DNA from: Pseudomonas entomophila
GTDB lineage: Bacteria > Pseudomonadota > Gammaproteobacteria > Pseudomonadales > Pseudomonadaceae
NCBI RefSeq assembly: GCF_018417595.1
Contig: NZ_CP070982.1
Span: 1,203,501 to 1,267,500, forward strand
Length of the DNA stretch: 64,000 nucleotides
Reading direction: 5' to 3'
Below the pieces are notes generated by a model. That model saw only the letters and a program-made list of their open reading frames with translations. It searched no databases and was not told the origin of the DNA. This document shows positions 1 through 8,574 of the stretch, in pieces (the stretch's first letter is position 1; each line of letters opens with the position of its first letter). The translations under genes and the position numbers were made by a program.

Positions 1-177
1 GAAGGGCAGGGCGGCGACCAGGCGCCCCATGAACAGGCGGGTCCAGCGTTGACGACGTTCGATGGAGGCTTTAAGCCCCAGGCGCTCGCCCAGGGCGATG
101 ACGCTGGCCATGGCCAGGCCCAGCACCAGCACCAGGCACAGCCGCAGCAGGCGGGCACTGGCCCGCAGCCGCCGCAT
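1..177 (-). CDS. olsA: OlsA-type lyso-ornithine-lipid O-acyltransferase, N-terminal part only
   Basis: Only the first 59 codons are in the window; the gene continues past the left edge. The start codon overlaps the olsB stop as ATGA, so the two genes are translationally coupled. The visible part begins [20 protein letters not shown]: a basic N-terminus followed by one hydrophobic helix (about residues 10-29), as in membrane-anchored PlsC-family acyltransferases. The HX4D acyltransferase motif would lie outside the window. The name rests mainly on the olsB neighbour: in pseudomonads olsB and olsA are adjacent, and OlsA adds the second fatty acid to lyso-ornithine lipid. A different PlsC-family member remains possible. 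Confidence 0.6.
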   Translation of the reverse strand, partial: MRRLRASARLLRLCLVLVLGLAMASVIALGERLGLKASIERRQRWTRLFMGRLVAALPF

Positions 178-932
178 CAGACCGCCGCCTTGAAGTGGCG
201 GGCGTAGCGCGGGCAGAGGTCGTCGCGCTTGAGCAGGATGAACACGTCGGCGACCTGGAAGTCCTCGTCCCAGCACGGCTCGCCGCAGATCTTCGCGCCC
301 AGGCGCATGTAGGCCTTGAGCAGTGGCGGCAGCTCGGCGATGACGTTGTTCGGCAGGGCCAGGGTCGGCAGCGGGTTCTTCGGCTCGGCGCGCAGGTGCT
401 CGGTGCACAGGTAGCGCTCGCGCAGGCGCTGCATGATCGCGTGGGCCTGCACGCCGCCGTCCTGCATGGGGATGCTGGCGCAGCCCATCAGGTAGCTGTA
501 GCGGCCTTCGTTGAGCACTTCGGCCAGTTCCCCCCAGAGCACGGCGATGGTGCCGCCGTTGCGGTAGGCCGGGTCGACGCAGGTGCGGCCCAGTTCGAGG
601 ATCGGGCCCTGCAATTGCAGCAGGCCGTGCAGGCTGAACTCTTCTTCGCTGTAGAAGCGCCCCAGGCTGCTGGCGGCCTGGTGGTCGAGCAGGCGGGTGG
701 TGGCGACCAGCTGGCCGGTGGCCAGGTCGCGCACGCCGATGTGGCGGCAGTGGATGTCGTAGTCGTCCATGTCCAGGCCGTGTTCGGCGCCCTTGAGCTT
801 GGCCTTGAATTCGCCGCTGAACACCTTGAAGCGCAGGGCCTGTGCTTCCTGCAGGGCCGCGGCGCCGACCAGGCGTTCGGCTTGCAGACGGCGTTCAGTG
901 CTGTTGTCGCCAGAGCGAGCGATCCGAGTCAT
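177..932 (-). CDS. olsB: OlsB-type L-ornithine N-alpha-acyltransferase
   Basis: This 251-residue protein is a GNAT-fold acyl-ACP-dependent acyltransferase. It is expected to make lyso-ornithine lipid from ornithine and a 3-hydroxyacyl chain, the first step of phosphorus-free ornithine lipid synthesis. The sequence shows the family pattern: RFKVFSGEF near residue 38, a DxxDxH-type stretch ([13 protein letters not shown]), and [15 protein letters not shown] in the middle, the acyl-carrier binding part. A start 24 bases further upstream is open, but the ATG at 932 is preceded by GGAG at a good distance (GGAGACTCGC) and gives [10 protein letters not shown], so I chose it. It overlaps olsA by ATGA. 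Ornithine lipids replace phospholipids under phosphate limitation; no Pho box was identified here. Confidence 0.85.
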   Translation of the reverse strand: MTRIARSGDNSTERRLQAERLVGAAALQEAQALRFKVFSGEFKAKLKGAEHGLDMDDYDIHCRHIGVRDLATGQLVATTRLLDHQAASSLGRFYSEEEFSLHGLLQLQGPILELGRTCVDPAYRNGGTIAVLWGELAEVLNEGRYSYLMGCASIPMQDGGVQAHAIMQRLRERYLCTEHLRAEPKNPLPTLALPNNVIAELPPLLKAYMRLGAKICGEPCWDEDFQVADVFILLKRDDLCPRYARHFKAAV

Positions 933-1076
933 TGCGAGTCTCCATAAGCCAGCCAAAGGGTTGCGGCCGGTCGGCTTTGTTGTGCAAAGTCAGCCTAGGT
1001 ACGCGTGGTGTCACCCCTGTGAATCTTTGGTGATGCTTGCGTGACACCCCCTCCGCCAGCCCACAAGGAGCGCCCG

Positions 1077-1964
1077 ATGGCCTGGTTGCAACGACTCAAT
1101 GACCCCCTGCGCCTGCCTTTGGCGGCGACGTTGGGCGAAACCTACACGGCCGTGCTCGAACGCCTCGGCGTGGTCGCGCCCTTCGAACTGGCAGTGCTTG
1201 GCGGGCGCTCGATGGCCACCCCGGGGCTGGCCTTCCTGCTGGGTTACCAGGCCGCGCTGCGGGTGCTCTGGCCCAGCGCGCCGGCCAGCCTGGGCGCGCT
1301 GTGCGCCACCGAGCGGCGCAGCGTGCGCCCGGCCGACATGCACACCCGGCTCGACGGGCTGCGCCTGACCGGCAGCAAGGATTTCGTCACGGCGGGCCTG
1401 GAAGCCGAATGGTTGCTGGTGGCGGCGCGCAATGAAGGGCAGGGCGAGGCGCCGAGGCTGCAACTGGCGGTGGTCTATCCGGGCGAGCCCGGCGTCACCC
1501 TTGATGCTTTACCGATGCTGCCGTTGATGCCTGAGGTCGGACATGGGCGGTTGTTGCTCAAGGAGGCGGCGTGTGAATTGCTGGCCGGTGATGGTTGGGA
1601 TGCCTATGTCAAACCCTTCCGCTCGCTTGAGGACCTCTATGTGCTCGCTGCCCTGGTGGGCTGGTTGCATGGCGTTGCGCAGGAATGTGCGTGGCCGCAG
1701 GATTTGCGCCTGCGCCTGGTGGGCCTGCTGGCCGGCTGTGCCGAGGGCAGTCGGCAATGCCCCGACAGCGTTGCCTGCCATCTGTTGCTGGGTGGATTGT
1801 TCGCTCAGTTTCAGAGCCTGCGCGGCGAAATCGACAAGGCCTTGGCGGCTGGCCCCGGGCACTGGGCGCAGTTGTGGCAGCGTGACCAGGGTGTGCTGGC
1901 CCTGGCCGCTGCGGCCCGCGACAAGCGCCTGGCCAAAGCCTGGACTGCCGCAGGATTGTCATGA
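1077..1964 (+). CDS. Acyl-CoA-dehydrogenase-like protein, short
   Basis: This 295-residue protein resembles the middle and C-terminal parts of acyl-CoA dehydrogenases. The stretch LRLTGSKDFVTAGLEAEWLL (about residues 98-117) matches the family's 'L.GSK.W.TNG..AD' flavin-domain strand. It is much shorter than true acyl-CoA dehydrogenases (about 380 residues), and I do not see the usual catalytic glutamate region or a complete FAD-binding C-terminal helical bundle. It may be a degenerate or non-catalytic relative. The start at 1077 follows AAGGAG at an ideal spacing; an upstream in-frame start adds 12 proline-rich residues and is unlikely. It is divergent from olsB and has no obvious operon partner. 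Confidence 0.65.
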   Translation: MAWLQRLNDPLRLPLAATLGETYTAVLERLGVVAPFELAVLGGRSMATPGLAFLLGYQAALRVLWPSAPASLGALCATERRSVRPADMHTRLDGLRLTGSKDFVTAGLEAEWLLVAARNEGQGEAPRLQLAVVYPGEPGVTLDALPMLPLMPEVGHGRLLLKEAACELLAGDGWDAYVKPFRSLEDLYVLAALVGWLHGVAQECAWPQDLRLRLVGLLAGCAEGSRQCPDSVACHLLLGGLFAQFQSLRGEIDKALAAGPGHWAQLWQRDQGVLALAAAARDKRLAKAWTAAGLS

Positions 1965-1995
1965 ATGCCTGAGAGGCTGGGGGATCCATTGAACC

Positions 1996-2095
1996 GGGGC
2001 CGCTGTGCGGCCCATCGCGGCTGAAGCCGCTCCTACAGGTTTTGCGCGGTCCTTGTAGGAGCGGCTTCAGCCGCGATGGGCTGCAAAGCAGCCCC
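1996..2095. repeat. REP doublet (REPIN), GCGGCTTCAGCCGC stem
   Basis: Two inverted copies of GTAGGAGCGGCTTCAGCCGCG face each other around a 12-base spacer. They are flanked by GGGGCCGC/GGGCTGC arms that also pair. This is the standard Pseudomonas REPIN layout. The right copy abuts the start of the serine hydrolase gene. Confidence 0.9.
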
Positions 2096-2110
2096 ATGCA
2101 GGCGCTCCCC

Positions 2111-3187
2111 ATGAAGGCACTGTTGTTTGCCCTGGCCGTGGCTGTTGGCCCCGCCTGGGCCGAAGACTGGCCCACGCCACAATGGCCGGTCGATGAGGCC
2201 CACTTCGACTGGCAGCCTGTCGACACTTACGCCTTCGCACCTCGCGATGCCGAGCGTGGCGGCATTCGTACCGACGCGCTGCTGATCATCCGCGATGGCC
2301 GTATCCTCCATGAGCGTTATGCGGCGCCGACCAGCGCCGACACCCCACACCTGACCTGGTCGGTGAGCAAGAGCGTGCTGGCCACGCTCATGGGCGTGGC
2401 CTATGGCGAAGGACGCTTCCACCTCGACGACCCTGCGGCCCGCTACTATCCGGCCTTGCAGTCACACCCCGGGCTGCGCATCGCCGACCTGCTGCACTGG
2501 GCCAGCGGCCTGGCCTGGCAGGAAGACTACGAATACGCGCCGCTGAAGTCGTCGGTCGTGGCCATGCTCTACACCCGAGGCCGTGGTGACATGGCGGGCT
2601 ACACCGCAGCGATGCCCGCCGACGCCCCGCCAGGCAAGCGCTTCCTCTATTCCAGCGGTGACTCCAACCTGCTGGCCGCCACCCTGCGCGGCATGCTCGA
2701 AGCGGGTCGTTATGCCGACTACCCCTGGCAAGCCCTGTTCAAGCCGCTGGGCATCACCAGCGCCGTGTGGGAGCGCGATGGGGCTGGCACCTACGTCGGC
2801 TCTTCCTACCTTTACCTGAGTGCCCGTGACTTGGCGCGCATCGGTTTGTTGCTGCAGCGCGACGGGCGCTGGGGCGAGCACCGTTTATTGCCGGTGGACT
2901 GGGTGGCGTTCAACCGAACCCTGTTCACACAGGCCGAGCCGCGCCCCGGCGAGGCCAATCCTGGCGGGCACTGGTGGTTGAACCAGCCGTTGCCTGGCAA
3001 TCCTGCGCCTTGGCCGGATGTGCCGGTCGATACCTTCGCCGCCCTGGGCCACTGGGGCCAGGCACTGTATGTGCTACCGGCACAGAAGCTGGTGATCGTG
3101 CGCTACGCCGATGATCGCGACGCCAGCTTCAGCCACAACGAACTGCTCAAGCGCGTGCTGGCGGTCTTGGCCGGGGAGGGCGTATGA
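2111..3187 (+). CDS. Exported serine hydrolase of the class C beta-lactamase/DD-peptidase fold
   Basis: This 358-residue protein has a signal peptide (MKALLFALAVAVGPAWA, cleavage probably after AWA). The serine-hydrolase motifs are present: S84-V-S-K87 (SxxK), a Tyr-Ser-Ser in FLYSSGDSN (the YxN position), and HWG near the C-terminus in place of KTG. This pattern fits the esterase/DD-peptidase-like 'beta-lactamase family protein' group, so a real beta-lactamase is not implied; the natural substrate is unknown. The open frame extends upstream through the REP element, but those codons are clearly REP sequence. The start at 2111 keeps a clean signal peptide. The gene overlaps the next small gene by ATGA. 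Confidence 0.85.
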   Translation: MKALLFALAVAVGPAWAEDWPTPQWPVDEAHFDWQPVDTYAFAPRDAERGGIRTDALLIIRDGRILHERYAAPTSADTPHLTWSVSKSVLATLMGVAYGEGRFHLDDPAARYYPALQSHPGLRIADLLHWASGLAWQEDYEYAPLKSSVVAMLYTRGRGDMAGYTAAMPADAPPGKRFLYSSGDSNLLAATLRGMLEAGRYADYPWQALFKPLGITSAVWERDGAGTYVGSSYLYLSARDLARIGLLLQRDGRWGEHRLLPVDWVAFNRTLFTQAEPRPGEANPGGHWWLNQPLPGNPAPWPDVPVDTFAALGHWGQALYVLPAQKLVIVRYADDRDASFSHNELLKRVLAVLAGEGV

Positions 3188-3480
3188 GGAGGGCTTTCAT
3201 GGTGCTGCTGCTCGCACTGTTGGGCTGGGCCTGGTACGAGCGTCAGGCACTGATGGACTTTCCCGGGATCCTCTCGGCGTATTCGGCCAAAGAGTACTGC
3301 TCCTGCCGCTTCGTCATGGGCTTCGACCAGGCGTACTGCCAAGGCTACGTGAAGCAGTACCTGCCACTGGGCCTGCTCGAAGAGGATGCCGTCCGGCGCC
3401 AGGTGACCGCCGAGGGCCTGGGCCGGCGCAACCAGGCGGCCTGGCAGGGCGCGCGCGAGGGTTGCCGCTTGCTGCCTTGA
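3184..3480 (+). CDS. Small cysteine-rich membrane-anchored or exported protein, function unknown
   Basis: This 98-residue protein starts inside the stop codon of the serine hydrolase (ATGA), so the two are probably made together. It has an N-terminal hydrophobic segment (FMVLLLALLGWAWY) acting as a signal peptide or anchor. Four cysteines follow in the exported part (CSC, YC and a C near the C-terminus), spaced to allow two disulfides. I do not recognise a family. Coupling suggests it could be an accessory or chaperone for the hydrolase, which is inference. Confidence 0.7.
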   Translation: MRRAFMVLLLALLGWAWYERQALMDFPGILSAYSAKEYCSCRFVMGFDQAYCQGYVKQYLPLGLLEEDAVRRQVTAEGLGRRNQAAWQGAREGCRLLP

Positions 3481-3524
3481 AACCGGGCGGGTAAGGTTGA
3501 CGGCCTTGATTCACAGGATTTCAC

Positions 3525-4106
3525 ATGTTCAAAGCGTCCCGTCTGCTGCCCGCACTGCTGCTCGCCCTGTGCCTGCCCGCCCACGCCAACTGGCACCTGG
3601 ACGGCGAGTCCTCGCGACTGTCCTTCGTCACCGGCAAGAACGGCAATATCGCCGAGGTCAGCCGCTTTCTGGTGCTGCACGGCAAGGTCGACCGCAAGGG
3701 CGGCGCCGAGGTGACCATCGAGATGGACTCGATCAGCAGCGGTATTCCGCTGCGCGATGAGCGCATGCGCGATGGCCTGTTCGAGGTCGAGCAATTCGCC
3801 GAAGGCAAGGTGCAGGCGCAGATCGACCTGCGCCCGATCAACGACCTGGCCAACGGCGCCCAGCTGGAATTACGGTTGCCGGTGAGTGTCACCCTGCACG
3901 GCCAGACCCACGACTACAACACCCTGCTGCTGGCCACCCGCCTGGACGAACGACGCTTCCAGGTGGTCACGCTGGAGCCGCTGATCCTGCGCGCCGCCGA
4001 TTTCGGGCTGTTGCCGGGCCTGGAAAACCTGCGCAAGCTGGCCGGGCTCAAGTCGATCAACCCGTCGGTGCCGGTGAGCGCGGTACTGATCTTCACCGCC
4101 CGCTGA
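3525..4106 (+). CDS. YceI-like periplasmic lipocalin-fold protein
   Basis: This 193-residue protein has a signal peptide (MFKASRLLPALLLALCLPAHA) and then the YceI opening NWHLDGESSRLSFVTGKNGN. YceI proteins form an extended lipocalin-like barrel that binds polyisoprenoid or amide lipids in the periplasm. The family pattern 'DL..INTG...RD..LR...F.V..FP' appears as a variant (IEMDSISSGIPLRDERMRDG). Only one base separates its stop from the next ATG, so it is co-transcribed with the phospholipase-D-type gene; both may act on membrane lipids. Confidence 0.8.
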   Translation: MFKASRLLPALLLALCLPAHANWHLDGESSRLSFVTGKNGNIAEVSRFLVLHGKVDRKGGAEVTIEMDSISSGIPLRDERMRDGLFEVEQFAEGKVQAQIDLRPINDLANGAQLELRLPVSVTLHGQTHDYNTLLLATRLDERRFQVVTLEPLILRAADFGLLPGLENLRKLAGLKSINPSVPVSAVLIFTAR

Positions 4107-4107
4107 C

Positions 4108-5265
4108 ATGCCGGGGCCGGTCTTCCCCTGGCGCGATGGCAACCAGTTCGAGCTGCTGGTCGACGGCCCCGAGTTCTTTCCGCGCATGCTCCTGGCGATC
4201 GTGCGCGCCGAATTCCAGGTCGACCTGGAGTTGTACCTGGTAGAAGGCGGGGCTTGCGCCGAGGCGGTGGTCGAAGCCTTGGAGCAAGCCGCGCGGCGCG
4301 GTGTAAGAGTACGCTGCCTGTTCGACGATTATGGTTCCCTGGCGTTCCCGACCGCACTGCGCGAGCGTCTGCTGGCCGCGGGCGTGTACCTGCGCTGGTA
4401 CAACCGCCTGCGCTGGCGCCGAGGGCTGCGCAACCTCTACCGGGATCATCGCAAGCTGCTGTTGGTGGACGAGCGTTGGGCGGCGGTGGGCGGCACGGGT
4501 GTCACCGACGAATTCTGGACACCGGGCGAGGCCAGCAGCGAGTGGCACGAAGTGATGGTGCGCATGGAAGGGCCGGTGGTCTCCGACTGGCAATTGCTGT
4601 TCGACCGCCAGTGGCATGCCAACCAGCGCCGCACCGCCTGGCGCCCGCCGGAGGGCTTCGGCCTGCCGCGCCTGCCCCAGGTGCCGGCCCAGGGCCAGGG
4701 CATGGGCCGGGTGGCCTATGCCGATGCGCGCCAGCACAAGGATATCCTGCACGCCCTGGTGCGCGCGCTGAACAGCGGGCAGCGGCGTATCTGGCTGGCC
4801 ACCCCGTATTTCCTCCCCACGTTCAGCGTGCGCCGGTCCTTGCGCCGCGCCGCGCAGAAAGGCGTGGACGTGCGCCTGCTGCTCACCGGGCCGCGCACCG
4901 ACCACCCGGCCGTGCGCTATGCCGGTCACCGTTATTACCCGCGCTTGCTGCGTGCCGGGGTGCGGATCTTCGAATACCAGCCATGCTTCCTGCACCTGAA
5001 AATGGCGGTGGTGGATGACTGGGTCAGCGTCGGCTCGTGCAACTTCGATCACTGGAACCTGCGCTTCAACCTCGAAGCCAACGTCGAAGTGCTCGATCCG
5101 TCGCTGACCGCCGCCGTGACGGCCAGCTTCGAACGCGACTTCGCCCTCAGCCAGGAGGTCGACCTGGCCCGCTGGCACGCCCGGCCCTTGTGGCGCCGTG
5201 TTCAGCAGCGCCTGTGGGGGTGGCTCGACCGGGTGGTGGCCAACTGGCTGGATCGACGCGACTAG
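4108..5265 (+). CDS. clsB: Cardiolipin synthase B-type phospholipase D family protein
   Basis: This 385-residue protein has two HKD motifs typical of the phospholipase D superfamily: H114-x-K116-x4-D121 (HRKLLLVD) and H296-x-K298-x4-D303 (HLKMAVVD). Each is followed by a GG/GS turn (VGGTG, VGSCNFD). The absence of N-terminal membrane helices and the length match ClsB rather than ClsA. The expected reaction is condensation of phosphatidyl groups to cardiolipin at the inner membrane; a phospholipase activity cannot be excluded. The ATG at 4108 is one base after the YceI stop with no separate Shine-Dalgarno, suggesting translational coupling. Confidence 0.8.
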   Translation: MPGPVFPWRDGNQFELLVDGPEFFPRMLLAIVRAEFQVDLELYLVEGGACAEAVVEALEQAARRGVRVRCLFDDYGSLAFPTALRERLLAAGVYLRWYNRLRWRRGLRNLYRDHRKLLLVDERWAAVGGTGVTDEFWTPGEASSEWHEVMVRMEGPVVSDWQLLFDRQWHANQRRTAWRPPEGFGLPRLPQVPAQGQGMGRVAYADARQHKDILHALVRALNSGQRRIWLATPYFLPTFSVRRSLRRAAQKGVDVRLLLTGPRTDHPAVRYAGHRYYPRLLRAGVRIFEYQPCFLHLKMAVVDDWVSVGSCNFDHWNLRFNLEANVEVLDPSLTAAVTASFERDFALSQEVDLARWHARPLWRRVQQRLWGWLDRVVANWLDRRD

Positions 5266-5346
5266 CGACTTGCGGCGTATATCGCTTGTCGGCAAAGCGG
5301 ACTATCGTGCTGGGATTGTTCCCATGCAACGGAAGGAGTGGATGCG

Positions 5347-5925
5347 ATGACGGCGAAGAAGATTCTCATGCTGGTGGGCGACTACGTCGAGGACTACGAA
5401 GCGATGGTGCCGTTCCAGGCCTTGCGCATGGTGGGCCACACCGTGCACGCAGTATGCCCGGAGAAAGTCGCGGGGCAGACCGTGCGCACCGCGATCCACG
5501 ATTTCGAGGGCGAGCAAACCTACAGCGAGAAGCCCGGCCACAACTTCGCCCTGAACTTCGATTTTGTCCAAGTGCGGGCTGAAAGTTACGACGCGTTGCT
5601 GATCCCGGGCGGACGTGCACCGGAGTACCTGCGCCTGGACGAGCGAGTGCTGACGTTGGTCCGGGCGTTCGACAAGGCGGACAAGCCGATCGCGGCGGTC
5701 TGCCACGGTGCGCAACTATTGGCTGCAGCCGGGGTGCTGGAGGGACGTGAATGCAGCGCCTATCCAGCCTGCGCCCCCGAGGTTCGCCTGGCGGGTGGGC
5801 GCTTCATCGATATCGCCGTGGATCAGGCCCATGTGGACGGTAATCTGGTCACCGCGCCGGCCTGGCCTGCGCATCCAGAATGGTTGGCTGCGTTTCTGAA
5901 GGTACTGGGGAAGATTCCTCGATGA
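5347..5925 (+). CDS. DJ-1/PfpI family protein
   Basis: This 192-residue protein has the DJ-1/PfpI Rossmann-like fold. It opens [19 protein letters not shown], with the acidic residue that contacts the catalytic cysteine. The nucleophile elbow is [14 protein letters not shown] with C119-H120-G121. The family includes glyoxalase/deglycase-type and intracellular protease-like enzymes, and the exact activity cannot be set from sequence. The start at 5347 sits 8 bases after GGAAGGAG; the GTG three codons upstream overlaps that site and is rejected. Confidence 0.85.
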   Translation: MTAKKILMLVGDYVEDYEAMVPFQALRMVGHTVHAVCPEKVAGQTVRTAIHDFEGEQTYSEKPGHNFALNFDFVQVRAESYDALLIPGGRAPEYLRLDERVLTLVRAFDKADKPIAAVCHGAQLLAAAGVLEGRECSAYPACAPEVRLAGGRFIDIAVDQAHVDGNLVTAPAWPAHPEWLAAFLKVLGKIPR

Positions 5926-6094
5926 CCGTAAAGGGGAGGCGCTGACCTCCCTGTTTCGGGCGAGATGATAGCGGTGATGGAGAAATACCTGTCGCGCAGG
6001 GAAAAGGGCGTGGCCTGGAGCGGATGTTAGGGTCATGACTCAGGCCCGGCCCGACCGAGCGCAACCTCCACATCGATCGAAAAGACCGCCCCGA

Positions 6095-6685
6095 ATGGAA
6101 ATCCGCCTGCTCCACGGCGCCGCCATCGCGCCTTACCTCGATGACCTTGCTCGGTTGCGCCTGACGGCGTTTCGAGAGTTCCCTTACCTGTACGACGGCG
6201 TTGCGCAGGACGAAGCTGACGCCCTGTCTTCCTACGCAGAGTCCGGACGCAGCCTGGTGGTGTTGGCGCTCGACGCAGGCCAGGTGGTGGGCGCGTCCTG
6301 TGGCCAGCCATTGGTCGACGCCGCTGCCGAGCTCCAGCAACCGTTCCTGGCCCAGGGGCGCGACCCGAATTCAATCTACTTCTTTGGCGAGTCGGTGTTG
6401 ATGCCGGCCTATCGAGGCCGGGGCCTGGGCGTGCGGTTTTTCATCGAGCGCGAGTCCTACGCCCACAAGCTTGCCGAGTTCGACTATTGCGCGTTTTGTA
6501 CCGTCGAGCGCCCGGCCGGGCACCCGCGCCGCCCAGTGGACTACAGGCCGTTGCATGGCTTCTGGCGAAACCGGGGCTTCCTGCATGAGCCGTCGTTGCG
6601 CACGTCCCAGCGTTGGCGGGATCTGGACGATGAGGAACAGTCCACCAAGATCCTGTCCTTCTGGCTCAAGGCGCTTCCGGTGTAA
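6095..6685 (+). CDS. GNAT family N-acetyltransferase
   Basis: This 196-residue protein fits the GNAT fold. It has an N-terminal strand MEIRLLHG, a helix with RLRLTAFREFPYLYDG, and the acetyl-CoA pyrophosphate loop in the form MPAYRGRGLGVRFF (the R/Q-x-x-G-x-G/A signature). The C-terminal YRPLHGFWRNRGF resembles the part that orders the substrate. The acceptor is unknown. The frame is open for 20 codons upstream, but those are proline/arginine rich and unlike GNAT N-termini, so I prefer the start at 6095. A rho-independent terminator follows. Confidence 0.8.
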   Translation: MEIRLLHGAAIAPYLDDLARLRLTAFREFPYLYDGVAQDEADALSSYAESGRSLVVLALDAGQVVGASCGQPLVDAAAELQQPFLAQGRDPNSIYFFGESVLMPAYRGRGLGVRFFIERESYAHKLAEFDYCAFCTVERPAGHPRRPVDYRPLHGFWRNRGFLHEPSLRTSQRWRDLDDEEQSTKILSFWLKALPV

Positions 6686-6710
6686 GGCGCACCTGGGCTG
6701 CAGATCGCGA

Positions 6711-6747
6711 GCAAAAAAAACCGCCCCATGACGGAGCGGTTCTTTTA
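6711..6747. terminator. Bidirectional rho-independent terminator between the GNAT gene and fumarase
   Basis: The stem AACCGC/GCGGTT has an 11-base loop, a run of eight A on the left and TTCTTTT on the right. It can end transcription from both sides of this convergent pair. Confidence 0.75.
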
Positions 6748-6761
6748 GCGGGAAGGCGCTG

Positions 6762-8285
6762 TTACTTCACTTCCACCGCCAGGCTTTCGGCGATCTTGCT
6801 CTGCCACAGCGCAGGGCCGGTGATGTGCACCGACTCACCCTTGCTGTCCACCGCGACGGTGACCGGCATGTCCTTCACTTCGAACTCGTAGATCGCTTCC
6901 ATGCCCAGCTCGGCGAAGGCCAGGACCTTCGACTTGCGGATGGCCTGGGCCACCAGGTAGGCGGCGCCGCCGACGGCCATCAGGTACACGGCCTTGTTGT
7001 CCTTGATCGCCTCGATGGCGGTCGGGCCACGCTCGGACTTGCCGATCATGCCCAGCAGGCCGGTTTGCTCGAGGATCTGGCGGGTGAACTTGTCCATGCG
7101 GGTGGCGGTGGTCGGGCCGGCAGGGCCTACCACTTCGTCACCGACCGGGTCGACCGGGCCGACGTAATAGATGAAGCGGCCTTTGAGGTCGACCGGCAGC
7201 TCTTCGCCACGGTTGAGCATCTCGACCATGCGCTTGTGCGCGGCGTCACGGCCGGTGAGCATCTTGCCGTTGAGCAGGATGGTCTCGCCCGGTTTCCAGC
7301 TGGCGACTTCTTCCGGAGTGATGTCGTCCAGGTTGACGCGGCGGGCGCTCGGGCCGGCTTCCCAGACGATTTCCGGGTAGGCGTCCAGCGAAGGCGCTTC
7401 CAGTTCGGCCGGGCCGGAGCCATCGAGCACGAAGTGGGCGTGACGGGTGGCGGCGCAGTTGGGGATCATGCACACCGGCAGCGAGGCGGCGTGGGTCGGG
7501 TAGTCCATGATCTTGACGTCGAGCACGGTGGTCAGGCCGCCCAGGCCCTGGGCGCCGATACCCAGCTGGTTGACCTTGTCGAACAGCTCCAGGCGGATCT
7601 CTTCGAGGCGGTTCTGTGGACCACGGGCTTTCAGCTCATGGATGTCGATGGACTCCATCAGCACTTCCTTGGCCATCACCGCGGCTTTCTCGGCGGTGCC
7701 GCCGATGCCGATGCCCAGCATGCCAGGCGGGCACCAGCCGGCGCCCATGGTCGGGACGGTCTTGAGCACCCAGTCGACGATCGAGTCGGACGGGTTGAGC
7801 ATGGCCATCTTCGACTTGTTCTCGGAGCCACCGCCTTTGGCGGCCACGTCGACTTCGACCTTGTCGCCTGGGACGATCGAGTAGTGGATCACCGCCGGGG
7901 TGTTGTCCTTGGTGTTCTTGCGGGCACCGGCCGGGTCGGCCAGGATCGAGGCGCGCAGGACGTTTTCAGGCAGGTTGTAGGCGCGGCGCACACCTTCGTT
8001 GATCATGTCGTCGACGCTCAGGGTGGCGCCGTCCCAGCGCACGTCCATGCCGACGCGGATGAACACGGTGACGATACCGGTGTCCTGGCAGATCGGGCGG
8101 TGGCCGGTGGCGCACATGCGCGAGTTGATCAGGATCTGGGCGATGGAGTCGCGCGCGGCGGGCGACTCTTCACGCAGGTAGGCCTCGTGCATCGCCTGGA
8201 TGAAGTCGACGGGGTGGTAGTACGAAATGAATTGCAGGGCGTCGGCGACGCTCTGAATCAGGTCGTCTTGCTTGATCACGGTCAT
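6762..8285 (-). CDS. fumA: Class I iron-sulfur fumarate hydratase
   Basis: This 507-residue protein is an oxygen-sensitive class I fumarase, converting fumarate to L-malate in the TCA cycle. The N-terminal half carries the cluster cysteines (C66 in PICQDTGIVTVF and the later MIPNCAATRHAHFVLDG) and GGGSENKSKMAMLNPSD. The C-terminal beta domain holds LLNGKMLTGRDAAHKRM and VGPAGPTTATRMDKFT, all hallmarks of FumA/FumB. An open frame extends 120 codons upstream, but the ATG at 8285 is preceded by AGAGGAG and gives the family-like start MTVIKQDDLIQSVADALQFI. Class II FumC would look quite different. Confidence 0.95.
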   Translation of the reverse strand: MTVIKQDDLIQSVADALQFISYYHPVDFIQAMHEAYLREESPAARDSIAQILINSRMCATGHRPICQDTGIVTVFIRVGMDVRWDGATLSVDDMINEGVRRAYNLPENVLRASILADPAGARKNTKDNTPAVIHYSIVPGDKVEVDVAAKGGGSENKSKMAMLNPSDSIVDWVLKTVPTMGAGWCPPGMLGIGIGGTAEKAAVMAKEVLMESIDIHELKARGPQNRLEEIRLELFDKVNQLGIGAQGLGGLTTVLDVKIMDYPTHAASLPVCMIPNCAATRHAHFVLDGSGPAELEAPSLDAYPEIVWEAGPSARRVNLDDITPEEVASWKPGETILLNGKMLTGRDAAHKRMVEMLNRGEELPVDLKGRFIYYVGPVDPVGDEVVGPAGPTTATRMDKFTRQILEQTGLLGMIGKSERGPTAIEAIKDNKAVYLMAVGGAAYLVAQAIRKSKVLAFAELGMEAIYEFEVKDMPVTVAVDSKGESVHITGPALWQSKIAESLAVEVK

Positions 8286-8574
8286 GCAGCGCGCTCCTCT
8301 TAAAGACGGGAACATTCGAAAAGGCATTCCGACAGTGCACACCTGTATGTCAGGAACGCCTGGCAAGGCGCCGGCTGGTCGGGCCGGCACAAAAAAGGCG
8401 CGGCAGTATACCGTGCCCCGCCGTGGGAAACACCTGCACGTGGTCTGGACCAAGGTCGGCAGGGGGCGGGCATCCTTCTTGCTGGCGCCGTAGAATGGGC
8501 AAAGAGCGACCCCAACCTCGTAGGAGCCGGCTTGCCGGCGAACCGCTCTCGAATCCGCCCCCACTGGAGAACAC
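8286..8574. other. Intergenic region between divergent fumA and the ferredoxin reductase gene
   Basis: These 289 bases hold the promoters of two divergent genes and one single REP copy near 8519-8548. No small gene or convincing operator was recognised. Confidence 0.5.
8519..8548. repeat. Single REP element, GCCGGCTTGCCGGC stem
   Basis: The sequence GTAGGAGCCGGCTTGCCGGC continues into GAACCGCTC. It has the same head as the other REPs and the same stem as the doublet at 41.3 kb, but with no inverted partner. Confidence 0.8.

Noticed and set aside
2042..2110. Upstream start of the serine hydrolase, adding 23 residues.
   Set aside because: Those codons are REP sequence (the CRSGFSRDG translation is typical of REP read-through), and they would bury the signal peptide.
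6825..8303. Long plus-strand open frames opposite fumA, and similarly at 9628-11160 opposite pykA and 54681-57629 opposite lhr.
   Set aside because: They mirror well-conserved genes and show His/Gly/Val-biased shadows without ribosome sites or recognisable domains.
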